Source: DAOUKH01 sp965207995 (GTDB taxonomy: Bacteria > Chloroflexota > Dehalococcoidia > SHYB01). From it: a DNA stretch of 64,000 nucleotides. Below the pieces are notes generated by a model. It worked only from the letters and a program-made list of their open reading frames with translations, searched no databases and was not told the origin of the DNA. The first letter of the stretch is position 1. The number at the start of each line of letters is the position of its first letter. Location of the stretch: assembly GCA_965207995.1 (NCBI GenBank), contig CBDBNG010000001.1, positions 186,001-250,000 of the forward strand, given 5' to 3'. Shown piece after piece: positions 52,802 to 61,000 of the stretch. A program made the translations under genes and the position numbers.

Positions 52802-54049
52802 ATGCCGACCGCCGCCAACCCCCTGCCCCCGTTGCGGGTCCTCGACCTGACCAACGTCCGCGGGCACTTCTGCGGCAAGGTGCTCGGCGACATGGGCTGC
52901 GACGTCGTCAAGATCGAGCCGCCCGGCGGCGACCCCGCCCGCGACCGCGGCCCCTTCGTCGACGACGTCCCCGACCGCAATCGCAGCCTCACCTGGCTCG
53001 CTTACAACACCAGCAAGCGGGGCATCACGCTCAATATCGAGAGTGAGGACGGCCGCGGCCTCCTCCGCCACATGCTCGAGAAGGCCGACATTCTGCTCGA
53101 GTCCTTCGACCCCGGCTACCTTGAAGGCCTCGGCCTGGGCTACGCCGAGCTTCGCAGGGTCAAGCCCGACCTCATCATGACCTCGATCACCCCCTTCGGG
53201 CAGGAGGGGCCGTACCGCGACTACGTCGACTCCGACATCGTGCTGATGGCGCTCGGCGGCTTCATGTCCGAGAACGGCTACCCGGACTCGCCGCCGATCC
53301 GCATGAGCCTCGATCAGGCCTACAACCACGGCGGGGCCTACGGCGCGGCGGGCACCCTCACCGCCTACCACCACCGCGAGACCGCCGGCGGCGGCCAGCA
53401 CCTCGACCTCTCCATCCAAGAGGCCATCATGCTCATCGTCGACCCGGTGCTCCAGCACTGGCTCATCGAAGGGAAGCGCGGCACCAACCGCGTCGGCCCC
53501 GCCATGCGGCGGGGAGACGTCCAGATGCAGCTCATCTGGCCCTGCAAGGACGGCTATGCCGCCTGGCGCCTCTTTACCGGTCAGCCCGTCGGCCGCCGCA
53601 CCCATCGCATCATCGATTGGGCCGAAGAGGACGGCCAGGAAACGGGCCTCCGGGACGTCAAGTGGGTCGACATCGACATGAACGACATAACGCCGGAGAT
53701 GATGGACGTCTGGAACGTCCAGTTCAGCGAGTTCTTCCGCACCCACACCAAGGCCGAGCTGGTGCGCGGCGCAATCGAGCGCGGGCTCATGCTCTATCCG
53801 GTGAACACGGTCGGCGACATGATGTCCGACTCGCAGTTCACCGCCCGCGACTACTTCCAGGAGATCGAGCACCCGGAGCTTGGCCGCTCCGCTAAGTACC
53901 CCGGCAACTATTGGAAGAGTGAAGTGACGCCGGTGCGTGTCCGCGGGCGGGCCCCCCTCATCGGCGAGCACAACGCGGAGATCTACGTCGAGGAGCTTGG
54001 CCTCTCCCACGAACGGCTCATCGCCTTCCGCGAGGCAGGGGTGGTCTAG
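52802..54049 (+). CDS. family III CoA-transferase lacking the catalytic Asp
   Basis: CaiB/BaiF protein of 415 aa: RVLDLTNVRGHFCGKVLGDM, then GCDVVKIEPPGGDPARDRGP. At the position of the catalytic Asp it has Tyr (SLDQAYNHGGAYGAAG), as judged by register with the TG-GQ turn. Closest local relative is 21386-22669. Its stop overlaps the GTG start of the next CoA-transferase, which keeps the Asp. This arrangement resembles two-subunit enzymes such as benzylsuccinate CoA-transferase, with one catalytic and one structural chain. ATG 52802 is chosen over the upstream open frame. Confidence 0.87.
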   Translation: MPTAANPLPPLRVLDLTNVRGHFCGKVLGDMGCDVVKIEPPGGDPARDRGPFVDDVPDRNRSLTWLAYNTSKRGITLNIESEDGRGLLRHMLEKADILLESFDPGYLEGLGLGYAELRRVKPDLIMTSITPFGQEGPYRDYVDSDIVLMALGGFMSENGYPDSPPIRMSLDQAYNHGGAYGAAGTLTAYHHRETAGGGQHLDLSIQEAIMLIVDPVLQHWLIEGKRGTNRVGPAMRRGDVQMQLIWPCKDGYAAWRLFTGQPVGRRTHRIIDWAEEDGQETGLRDVKWVDIDMNDITPEMMDVWNVQFSEFFRTHTKAELVRGAIERGLMLYPVNTVGDMMSDSQFTARDYFQEIEHPELGRSAKYPGNYWKSEVTPVRVRGRAPLIGEHNAEIYVEELGLSHERLIAFREAGVV

Positions 54050-55263
54050 TGGGCAAGCCGCGCATGCTCGAAGGGCTGAAGGTGGTCGACTTCACGTGGG
54101 CCATCGCCGGGCCGTTCACCGCCCGCTATCTCGCCGACAACGGCGCCACGGTAGTCAAGGTCGAAAGCGCGCGGCGCGTCGACGCCATGCGCACCTTCCA
54201 GCCCTACAAGGACCGCAAGCCCGGCATCAACCGCAGCGCCGTCTACGCTGCGATGAACTCCAGCAAGCTCAGCCTCGGCCTGAACATGACCAAACCCGAA
54301 GCCCGCGAGATCGCGAAGAAGCTCATAGCCTGGTGCGACATCGTCGTGGAGAACTTCGCCCCGGACGCGATGGGCAACTGGGGCCTGGCCTACGAGGACA
54401 TCGTCAAGTTCAACAAGGACGTCATCATGATCAGTATGTCGTCCATGGGCGCGACGGGGCCGCTGGCGCACTACCACGGCCTTGGCTTCCACATCCAGGG
54501 GTTTGCCGGCTTCTGCAACATCACCGGCTTCCCGGACCGCTCCCCCTTCGGCGCGGTGGCCTACACCGACTTCATCGGCCCGCCCCTGGCGATCGCGGCC
54601 CTGATGGGCGCGCTCGACCATCGCCGCCGCACCGGCGAGGGCCAGCACATCGACATGGCCCAAGTCGAAGGCGGCATCCACTTCCTGGGACCCGCCGTGC
54701 TCGACTACTCCTTCAACAACCGCGACGCCGGCCGCCGGGGCAACGACTCGACCTACGCCGCGCCCCACAACGCCTACGCCTGCGCCGGCGACGACCGCTG
54801 GTGCGTCATCTCCGTCTTCACCGACGAGCAGTGGCGGGCGCTGGTGGACGTCGTCGGCGACGAAGCGCTGCGCGACGACCGCTTCGCCACCCTGGCGGCA
54901 CGCCTAGAACGCCGCCGCGAGATCGACGAGCGCCTCGGCGAGTGGACGCGGGGCCGCTCCCCGCAAGAAGTGATGGAGTCGCTACAGGCCGTCGGCGTAC
55001 CCGCCGGCGTGGTCTCCGACGGTGCCGACCTCGAGCAGGACAAGCAGTTCGCGGCGCGCAACTTCTACAAGCACTTCGACCACCTTGAAATCGGCGACTA
55101 CACCACCCGCCGCCAGACCCCCGTCATCGCCTCCGACGCCGACACCGACCCCTACTCCGAGGCCCCGATGCTCGGCCAGCACACCGAGTACGTCCTCACC
55201 GAGCTCCTCCACATCCCCGACGAGGAGTGGGTCCCTCTCGTCGAGCAAGGGGTCTTCGGCTAG
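54049..55263 (+). CDS. family III CoA-transferase with catalytic Asp (partner subunit)
   Basis: CaiB/BaiF enzyme of 404 aa: GLKVVDFTWAIAGPFTARYL, then ADNGATVVKVES, ISMSSMGATGPLAHYHGLGF, catalytic Asp in VAYTDFIGPPLAIAALMG near residue 168, TGEGQHIDMAQVEGG. The GTG start shares one base with the preceding stop (TAGTG), which would favour stoichiometric synthesis of the two chains. With the MaoC pair upstream it forms a four-gene acyl-CoA operon. Confidence 0.88.
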   Translation: MGKPRMLEGLKVVDFTWAIAGPFTARYLADNGATVVKVESARRVDAMRTFQPYKDRKPGINRSAVYAAMNSSKLSLGLNMTKPEAREIAKKLIAWCDIVVENFAPDAMGNWGLAYEDIVKFNKDVIMISMSSMGATGPLAHYHGLGFHIQGFAGFCNITGFPDRSPFGAVAYTDFIGPPLAIAALMGALDHRRRTGEGQHIDMAQVEGGIHFLGPAVLDYSFNNRDAGRRGNDSTYAAPHNAYACAGDDRWCVISVFTDEQWRALVDVVGDEALRDDRFATLAARLERRREIDERLGEWTRGRSPQEVMESLQAVGVPAGVVSDGADLEQDKQFAARNFYKHFDHLEIGDYTTRRQTPVIASDADTDPYSEAPMLGQHTEYVLTELLHIPDEEWVPLVEQGVFG

Positions 55264-55333
55264 CGCTCCCGCCTCCGCCCGTAGGGAGGCCTTGCGTCAC
55301 CGGGGCTCGTCCCGCGTCCGCAATCCCGCAGGA

Positions 55334-55382
55334 GGCAATGGCCCTGTCTCCCTCTGCCGGCAAGGGGCAATGGCCCTGTCTC
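55334..55382. repeat. short direct repeat in a 394-base intergenic region
   Basis: GGCAATGGCCCTGTCTC occurs at 55334-55350 and 55366-55382, with a 32-base period. The rest of the gap 55264-55657 holds a GCACTG/CAGTGC hairpin with a seven-base loop near 55468 and no credible gene. Confidence 0.6.
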
Positions 55383-55657
55383 TCCCGCAATCCGCCCGCC
55401 GTTTCCGGCAATTCCGGCGCATGACCCTCACGGGCCACAGCCGGCGTTCTTTCCGCTTCGCCCCTTTGCACTGTTAGAGGCAGTGCCTCCGCCCCCTCTA
55501 AGGGCGGGCTAGCGGCCGATGACCGCCGTCACGGGACTCAGCTAAGAACGTGCGTTCGCTATCGTTAGAGTATCAGCGCCGCCGCCGGGCCGTCAAAGGG
55601 GACGTGTCACAGGCGGCCGTCACGGGGCGGCGAGCGGGAGGAGAGGGGCCGAGGCCG

Positions 55658-57115
55658 CTAGGCGGGAGAGTGGCCGCGCGGGCGGGCGGCGAGGCTCTTT
55701 TCGAGGAGCTGGATGCCCGTGCGGTAGGTGGGAAGCGCGGAGAGCGTCCCATATTGGCCGAGGAAGCGGGCGACGCTGCGGCGGGTCGTCGAGACTTCCT
55801 TCAGCATCTTCTTGGCCCGGCTCACGCCACCGCCGCCGACAGTGCGCCATAGTGCGGCGTATTCCTCGTAGAACCGCTGCGGGCTGAGCCTTGTCGGCAA
55901 GACGCTGTGGAGGAAGTCGAAGAACTGGTGCGCCTTCGTCACCAGCTTGTGCTCGGTCGTCGTCCACTGGCCGGTGCCGGGCAACGGGGTCAGGATGGTG
56001 AACTGGGGGAACTCGATGTTGTATTCGTGGACCTTGCGCTTCAGGTTCTCGAAGTTGTGCTCCGACCAGTCCTGGAAGATGATCACCGCGCCCCAGATCC
56101 GTACCCCGAAGGAGTGCAGGATCTCGATGGCCTTCTGGTTGTCGTCCGACTTCGTGCCCTTGCTCACCGAGTTCAGGTCGCTCTGATCGAACGATTCGAG
56201 GCCGATCAGCGTGGTGTCGAGGCCGGCCTCGGCCCACTTCTCGAACTTGCGCGGGTTCCGCACCACGTTGTCGGCCCGCACCTGCATCCAATACCGGTGC
56301 CCCATGTTCATCTGGATGATTTGGTCGGCGAGCTGCTCCATCGGGTCCGGCGCGTTGGGGTTGTGCCGCCGCGCCGCGCCCGGCGGCTCCTGGATCGCGA
56401 GGTCGTCGACGACGTTGATCCAGGAGTTCGGCGGCAGCGACGCCAGCTCATCGAGCGTCCGGTTGTTTCCCTGGACGCGGAAGGTGCCGTTGAAGAACTC
56501 GTGCACGGAGCAGAAGTTGCAGCGGTAGACGCATCCGCGGGCCATCTCGATGGAGTAGGGCCGCTCGTGGTAGAGGAAGTAGTAGTCGGGACGGTAATGG
56601 TCCACCAGATGCCGCGCCGGCTGGGGGCGCTCGTTCATCGTCGGCGAATCGAACTGCTTCAGCGCGCTCTTGGCCACGACCTCGATGTTGGAGCGGTCGT
56701 ACTCGCCCGAGCGGGTGCGGTGAATGACCCCGGCGGTGTCGAGCCGGCAGGACTTCTGAAGCTGTTGCACCATCCGGCGGAAGGTCCATTCCCCTTCGCC
56801 GACGACAATCGCGTCGACGTCGGGCGAGAAGGCGTCTTCCGGGCAGAGACTGACGTGGTGACCGCCGACGACGACCGGCACGTCGGGCGCGATCTGCTTC
56901 ACCTCGCGGGCGACTTCCTTCACGGAGTCGGCGTCGACCATGTAGTTCTGCCGCAGCCCAACCACGTCGGGGGTGAAGCGGCGCAGCACGTCGCTCAAAG
57001 GCGTGGGGTCGATCCGCATGTCGTGGATGCAGACGTCGGCGATGTCGCCGATGGCGCCGGCGAGGTACTCGAGGCCGAGCGGCTCGACCATGACGGTGGC
57101 GTTAAAGCCGACCAC
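55658..57115 (-). CDS. B12-binding-domain radical SAM protein, HpnR-like
   Basis: Radical SAM enzyme of at least 485 aa. An N-terminal B12-fold domain (PDVPVVVGGHHVSLCPEDAF) precedes the cluster motif GCVYRCNFCSV with Cys195, 199 and 202 counted from GTG 57115. The C-terminal part holds LIGLESFDQSDLN and FTILTPLPGTGQW, reminiscent of hopanoid C-3 methylase HpnR. The family-typical start KVLLIEPPNKLVVGFN extends nine or more codons upstream of that GTG, yet no ATG, GTG or TTG precedes it in frame before the stop at about 57246. The true start is therefore unclear (CTG near 57139 possible, or a lesion). Confidence 0.8.
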   Translation of the reverse strand: MVGFNATVMVEPLGLEYLAGAIGDIADVCIHDMRIDPTPLSDVLRRFTPDVVGLRQNYMVDADSVKEVAREVKQIAPDVPVVVGGHHVSLCPEDAFSPDVDAIVVGEGEWTFRRMVQQLQKSCRLDTAGVIHRTRSGEYDRSNIEVVAKSALKQFDSPTMNERPQPARHLVDHYRPDYYFLYHERPYSIEMARGCVYRCNFCSVHEFFNGTFRVQGNNRTLDELASLPPNSWINVVDDLAIQEPPGAARRHNPNAPDPMEQLADQIIQMNMGHRYWMQVRADNVVRNPRKFEKWAEAGLDTTLIGLESFDQSDLNSVSKGTKSDDNQKAIEILHSFGVRIWGAVIIFQDWSEHNFENLKRKVHEYNIEFPQFTILTPLPGTGQWTTTEHKLVTKAHQFFDFLHSVLPTRLSPQRFYEEYAALWRTVGGGGVSRAKKMLKEVSTTRRSVARFLGQYGTLSALPTYRTGIQLLEKSLAARPRGHSPA

Positions 57116-57143
57116 CAGCTTATTCGGAGGTTCTATGAGCAGA

Positions 57144-57260
57144 ACCTTCGACGGTCGAGGTTGGAGCGGTGGAGCGGGGATTGGACTTCTGGCTTTCTTA
57201 GATTGCGAGGTTGGCCACTGCCAGGGGTGGTCGTCGAAGGTGTTCTACCTACCTCGCAAT
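57144..57260 (-). promoter_or_regulatory. candidate structured leader of the radical SAM gene
   Basis: Two perfect ten-base inverted repeats are interleaved: ATTGCGAGGT (57202-57211) pairs with ACCTCGCAAT (57251-57260), and ACCTTCGACG (57144-57153) pairs with CGTCGAAGGT (57232-57241). In RNA this could fold as an H-type pseudoknot. The last arm lies on the ribosome binding/start region, so folding could hide it. Regulatory role is inferred. Confidence 0.5.
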
Positions 57261-57331
57261 TCGCACTGATCGAGCTTGCTGTACCGATACCGGGCCGGGC
57301 CCGTACGTCGCTCTCGGAACGCGTGCATCAT

Positions 57332-57360
57332 ACCATAGCTAGAAGTCAATAGCCCTGTAA
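57332..57360 (-). promoter_or_regulatory. candidate promoter of the radical SAM gene
   Basis: TTACAG (57360-57355), 17-base spacer, TATGGT (57337-57332). Implies an untranslated leader of roughly 200 bases containing the interleaved repeats. Confidence 0.45.
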
Positions 57361-57413
57361 GGGACCCGCCACGGCCGACGAACTTCCGACGGCACTTGAT
57401 ACACTCCCCATCA

Positions 57414-58877
57414 ATGGTCCAACAGACAGTCCTCGTCACCGGCGCAACCGGGTATATCGGCGGAAGGCTGGCCCCCCGCCTGCTCCAGGAAGGCCATCGC
57501 GTTCGCGTACTCGCTCGCAGCGGGGCCCGAGTCCGATCCCGCTCCTGGTCGGACCAGGTCGAGGTCGCCGTCGGCGACGTGCTCGACCGGCCGTTCCTTT
57601 CGGAAGCACTGGCCGGCGTAGACGTTGCCTACTACCTCGTCCACAGCATGTCCAGCGGCTCCGGCTTCGATGAACTGGACCTTCGAGCCGCCCGGGACTT
57701 TGGCCGGGCCGCGAAGGAAGCCGGAGTCGGCCGGATCATCTACCTCGGAGGTCTTGGCGACCCGCAGGCCGACCTTTCCCGGCACCTGCGCTCCCGGCAG
57801 GAGACGGGCGAAGCGCTCCGTGAAGGCGGCGTCCCGGTCACGGAGTTCCGTGCCGCGGTCATCGTCGGGGCGGGCAGCATCTCCTTTGAGATGGTCCGCC
57901 ACCTTGTGGAACGCCTCCCCGTCATGGTTTGTCCCAAGTGGATCTACTCACGCATCCAACCCATCGCCATCGACGATCTCTTGGACTACCTCGTCTCCGC
58001 CCTGAGCGTTCCGGAGAGCGAGGGCCGCATCATCGAGATCGGCGGAAAAGACGTTACGACCTACAAAGGGATGATGCTCGGCTACGCCGAGGCACGGGGC
58101 CTGCGGCGCTTCTTGGTCCCCGTGCCGGTGCTGACGCCGCGGCTCTCCTCCTACTGGGTGCACTGGATGACACCCATCCCCGCGAGGATCACCGAGCCGC
58201 TCGTCGACGGCCTCCGCAACGACATCGTCGTGACCGACAACCTCGCCCGCACGCTGTTCCCCCACGTTGAACCCCGCGACTACGCCTCGGCCATCGCCGG
58301 CGTGATGAAGGAGCTCGACGAGGGCCGGATAGATACCGCGTGGAGCGACGCGGCGGGCGCGCCCGCCGAAGCAGAGAAGGCGGTGCGACTAGAGTCAAGC
58401 CAAGGGATGATCGTCGAGCGCCACCGCCGCACGGTCGCGGCTCCGGCCCCTGAGGTCTACCGCGTCTTCACCGGCATAGGCGCCGCCCGGGGTTGGTACT
58501 TCGCCAACTGGCTCTGGCGTCTACGCGGAGCGCTGGACCGCCTATTGGGCGGCGCCGGACTCCGCAGAGGACGGCGCCACCCCGACGATCTGCGCGTCGG
58601 CGACGCCCTCGACTTCTGGAGAGTCGATGCCCTGGAGCCAGACCGCCTGCTCCGCTTGCGCGCCGAGATGAAGCTGCCCGGTCGTGCCTGGCTTCAGTAC
58701 GAGGTCTGGGATGCTCCCGATGGCGCCACCCAGCTAGAGCAGACGGCCGCCTTCATTCCGAAAGGGCTGGTGGGCCTGGCCTACTGGTACGTCCTCTACC
58801 CGTTGCACGCCTGGATCTTCGGCGGGCTGGTCAAGGCCGTCGCCCGTCGCGCCGAACGGGGCGTGGAAACCTGGTGA
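57414..58877 (+). CDS. NAD(P)-binding SDR-DUF2867 fusion protein
   Basis: Protein of 487 aa. Residues about 5-300 are an atypical SDR (TGATGYIGGRLAPRLLQEGH at residue 10, VAYYLVHSM, IYLGGLGD). Residues about 330-487 are a DUF2867 domain (YRVFTGIGAARGWYFANWLW, FWRVDALEPDRLLRLRAEMK, then FIPKGLVGLAYWYVLYP with a C-terminal hydrophobic segment). This two-domain design is known from many bacteria; function is unproved. ATG 57414 chosen over 57396. The stop codon lies inside the 34-base tRNA-derived repeat at 58870-58903. Confidence 0.88.
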   Translation: MVQQTVLVTGATGYIGGRLAPRLLQEGHRVRVLARSGARVRSRSWSDQVEVAVGDVLDRPFLSEALAGVDVAYYLVHSMSSGSGFDELDLRAARDFGRAAKEAGVGRIIYLGGLGDPQADLSRHLRSRQETGEALREGGVPVTEFRAAVIVGAGSISFEMVRHLVERLPVMVCPKWIYSRIQPIAIDDLLDYLVSALSVPESEGRIIEIGGKDVTTYKGMMLGYAEARGLRRFLVPVPVLTPRLSSYWVHWMTPIPARITEPLVDGLRNDIVVTDNLARTLFPHVEPRDYASAIAGVMKELDEGRIDTAWSDAAGAPAEAEKAVRLESSQGMIVERHRRTVAAPAPEVYRVFTGIGAARGWYFANWLWRLRGALDRLLGGAGLRRGRRHPDDLRVGDALDFWRVDALEPDRLLRLRAEMKLPGRAWLQYEVWDAPDGATQLEQTAAFIPKGLVGLAYWYVLYPLHAWIFGGLVKAVARRAERGVETW

Positions 58878-58903
58878 GCCGGGTGGGGATCGAACCCACG
58901 ACC
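58870..58903. repeat. duplicated 3' end of tRNA-Lys (candidate att site, left)
   Basis: 34 bases identical to 60405-60438, which cover the CCA end, acceptor 3' strand and T arm of the tRNA-Lys gene. The rest of a tRNA is absent here. Tyrosine recombinases commonly leave such a copy when an element integrates at a tRNA 3' end. Confidence 0.75.
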
Positions 58904-58985
58904 GGTCCTTGACCAGGCGAAGCGCCATCAGCCCAGGAAGGAAGAGGATCGATGGCGAGACGGGAAGGGTTGACGCGCGGAAGTT

Positions 58986-60359
58986 CTATTCAGGACAGGT
59001 GTCGCCCTCCACATCGTCAATCTCCTGGAGCCACGCTTGGAATGCGGGGTCGCGGGGCGCGCAAAGCCCCGGGTTGTCGTGGAACCAAAGGGTGCTCAAC
59101 GCCTTTAGCTTCATCAGGCTTGGTGGAATCGGTCCGGTCAACTGGTTATAGCCAAGGTCGAGATGCTGCAGGCTAGAGAGGCTAGCGAGTTCAGGAGGGA
59201 TCGATCCGGTCAATTGATTCGAGTTGAGGTCTAGCCACAGCAAGTTGGAAAGGTTGGCGAGTTGAGAAGGAATGGGCCCGGCGAGTTCGTTCAATTGGAG
59301 TTCCATCCTCCTGAGGTTGGAGAGGCTCCCAAGCTGAGGGGGTATGCTCCCCGTCAACCGGTTGTCGGCGAGTTCCAGCCGCTTGAGGCTGGAAAGGCTG
59401 GCGAGTTGAGGAGGGATGGGCCCTGTCAACTGGTTGCTGGTGAGCCAAAAGTTCTCCAGGCTGGAGAGGTTAGCGACTTCATGGGGAATGGGCCCTGTCA
59501 ACTGGTTGTCAGCGAGCCACAAGTCCTGCAGATCGGAGAGATTGGCAAGTTCACGTGGGATACATCCCGACAGCCGGTTGTCGGCGAGCCACAAGTCCTG
59601 CAGGTTGGAGAGATTGGCAAGTTCATGTGGGATAAGCCCCATCAGTTGGTTGCCAGCAAGCCACAGTTTCTCCAGGTTGGCGAGGTTGGCGAGTTCATGC
59701 GGGATGGGCCCAGCTAGCTGGTTGGAATTGAGATCCAGTTCCTGTAGGTTTGAGAGGTTGGCGAGTTCCGGTGGTATGGGTCCAGTGAGTTGATTGTCGG
59801 CTAGAGTGAGAGTCTGTAGGTCTGAGAGGTTGGCGAGTTCGTGGGGAATAGGTCCCGTCAGTTGGTTTCCACCGAGGCAAAGATCTTGCAGCTTGGAAAG
59901 GTTGGCGAGTTCCGGTGGGATACATCCCGACAGCCCGTTACCGCTGAAGTCCTGATGCTTCAACATTTCAGAGACTGCGTCCAGTCGTTCTCCAAGAGTC
60001 TTGTTGGTGGCCCTCTCTTGCAGAAGGGAGAGAACGCGGATCTGATTCGGTATAGAACTCGGCTGCAGAGAACCACCGAGATCCAGCCCTAGAACACGAC
60101 CATAGTCATCGACTGTAATGCCATGCCATTCGTCGAACGGCCTGTCGCTCAGCCAATGCGTGTTGTTCTTCCAGTTGGGCCCGTCGGTAGCGTTGTACAA
60201 AGCCACCAAGGCGCTCCGCTCCGCGGTCAGTGCGTCCGGACCTCCGTTGGTATCCTGGTAGTGAGGGCTCCGCAGTGGGCCACTTGATCGGGTGGCTGAT
60301 GCGGGAGGCATCGGAGGGGTTCCCGAAAGAGCGGCACGAATCGTGCTCCAAATGGACAT
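58986..60359 (-). CDS. leucine-rich-repeat protein
   Basis: Protein of 457 aa. A capping module (ERSALVALYNATDGPNWKNN, WLSDRPFDEWHG, ITVDDYGRVLGLDLGG near residues 45-95) is followed by an unusual insert without repeats, then about thirteen 24-residue LRRs of the plant-like LTGPIPHELANLSNLQ type, and a C-terminal cap with CAPRDPAFQAWLQEIDD. No signal peptide is visible. Base composition is clearly less GC-rich than the flanks, and the gene is bracketed by tRNA-derived repeats, so transfer is likely. Start at ATG 60359. Probably a protein-binding surface. Confidence 0.88.
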   Translation of the reverse strand: MSIWSTIRAALSGTPPMPPASATRSSGPLRSPHYQDTNGGPDALTAERSALVALYNATDGPNWKNNTHWLSDRPFDEWHGITVDDYGRVLGLDLGGSLQPSSIPNQIRVLSLLQERATNKTLGERLDAVSEMLKHQDFSGNGLSGCIPPELANLSKLQDLCLGGNQLTGPIPHELANLSDLQTLTLADNQLTGPIPPELANLSNLQELDLNSNQLAGPIPHELANLANLEKLWLAGNQLMGLIPHELANLSNLQDLWLADNRLSGCIPRELANLSDLQDLWLADNQLTGPIPHEVANLSSLENFWLTSNQLTGPIPPQLASLSSLKRLELADNRLTGSIPPQLGSLSNLRRMELQLNELAGPIPSQLANLSNLLWLDLNSNQLTGSIPPELASLSSLQHLDLGYNQLTGPIPPSLMKLKALSTLWFHDNPGLCAPRDPAFQAWLQEIDDVEGDTCPE

Positions 60360-60404
60360 CCTATTCTCGCCTCTGGTGTAGCTGCGTCGCCAAGCAACCG
60401 TTGG

Positions 60405-60438
60405 CCTGGTGAGCCGGGTGGGGATCGAACCCACGACC
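60405..60438. repeat. tRNA-Lys 3' end (candidate att site, right)
   Basis: Original copy of the 34-base repeat, lying within the intact tRNA gene; the segment between the two copies is about 1.5 kb. Confidence 0.75.
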
Positions 60439-60481
60439 TACTGATTAAAAGTCAGTTGCTCTACCACTGAGCTACCGGCCC
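60407..60481 (-). tRNA. tRNA-Lys (anticodon TTT)
   Basis: Cloverleaf reads on the minus strand from 60481: acceptor GGGCCGG, D arm AGCTCAGTGGTAGAGC, anticodon loop CTTTTAA within ACTGA/TCAGT, T arm GTGGGTTCGATCCCCAC, acceptor 3' strand CCGGCTC, A73 and an encoded CCA. One G-U pair in the acceptor. Anticodon TTT assigns lysine. It is bordered downstream by the LRR gene segment. Confidence 0.95.
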
Positions 60482-60564
60482 GCGCCTTAGACGCGGTTCA
60501 ATTGTACAGCGTGCGCGGGGCGCGATGCCCACTGATAGGGACTGGTGGAGGCCCCGCCCCGTCC

Positions 60565-60978
60565 TTAGGCCGGTTCGAACTTCGGCAGGGTGATCTCTGG
60601 GGTGACGTTCTCGAAGCGGACCTTGACCGGCATGCCGATGTGCACGTCGGCGGGGTCGACGTTGACCAGGTTGGACATCATCTGCACGCCGCCCGCATCG
60701 TCGATTTCGACGACGGCGACCACGTAGGGCACTTCGTCACGGAAGCCGGGAGCCGCGCTCTGGCGAATTACCGAGAAGGTGTGCACCTTGCCCAGACCGT
60801 TGGAGGTGCGCCAGGTCAGGCTCGTGCTGTGGCAGTGCGGGCAGATGGCGCGCGGATAGAAGACGAACTTGCCGCAATCGTCGCACTGCTGGATGTCGAG
60901 GCGATGTTCCTTGCACGCGGCCCAGAACGGCTCGGTCTCGACTTCGGGGACGGGGAGCGGCTTGACGTAGTCGGCCAT
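60565..60978 (-). CDS. DUF35 (zinc ribbon plus OB-fold) acyl-CoA partner protein
   Basis: Protein of 137 aa: the N-terminal helix EPFWAACKEHRLDIQQC leads to a four-Cys zinc ribbon (CDDCGKFVFYPRAICPHC near residues 32-49) and an OB fold with VHTFSVIRQSAAPGF and PYVVAVVEID. DUF35 proteins form complexes with SCP2-type thiolases or hydroxymethylglutaryl-CoA synthases. The thiolase partner is encoded directly upstream (22-base gap). Confidence 0.9.
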   Translation of the reverse strand: MADYVKPLPVPEVETEPFWAACKEHRLDIQQCDDCGKFVFYPRAICPHCHSTSLTWRTSNGLGKVHTFSVIRQSAAPGFRDEVPYVVAVVEIDDAGGVQMMSNLVNVDPADVHIGMPVKVRFENVTPEITLPKFEPA

Positions 60979-61000
60979 GGTCGTTCCTCCAGGGTCGCGC

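Noticed and set aside
58873..58945. A second tRNA gene
   Set aside because: Only the T arm and acceptor 3' strand are present; no D arm, anticodon arm or matching 5' acceptor. Treated as an att-like duplication.
59100..59960. CRISPR-like array of regularly spaced repeats
   Set aside because: The 72-base periodicity encodes leucine-rich repeats in an intact protein; repeat units vary at third positions.
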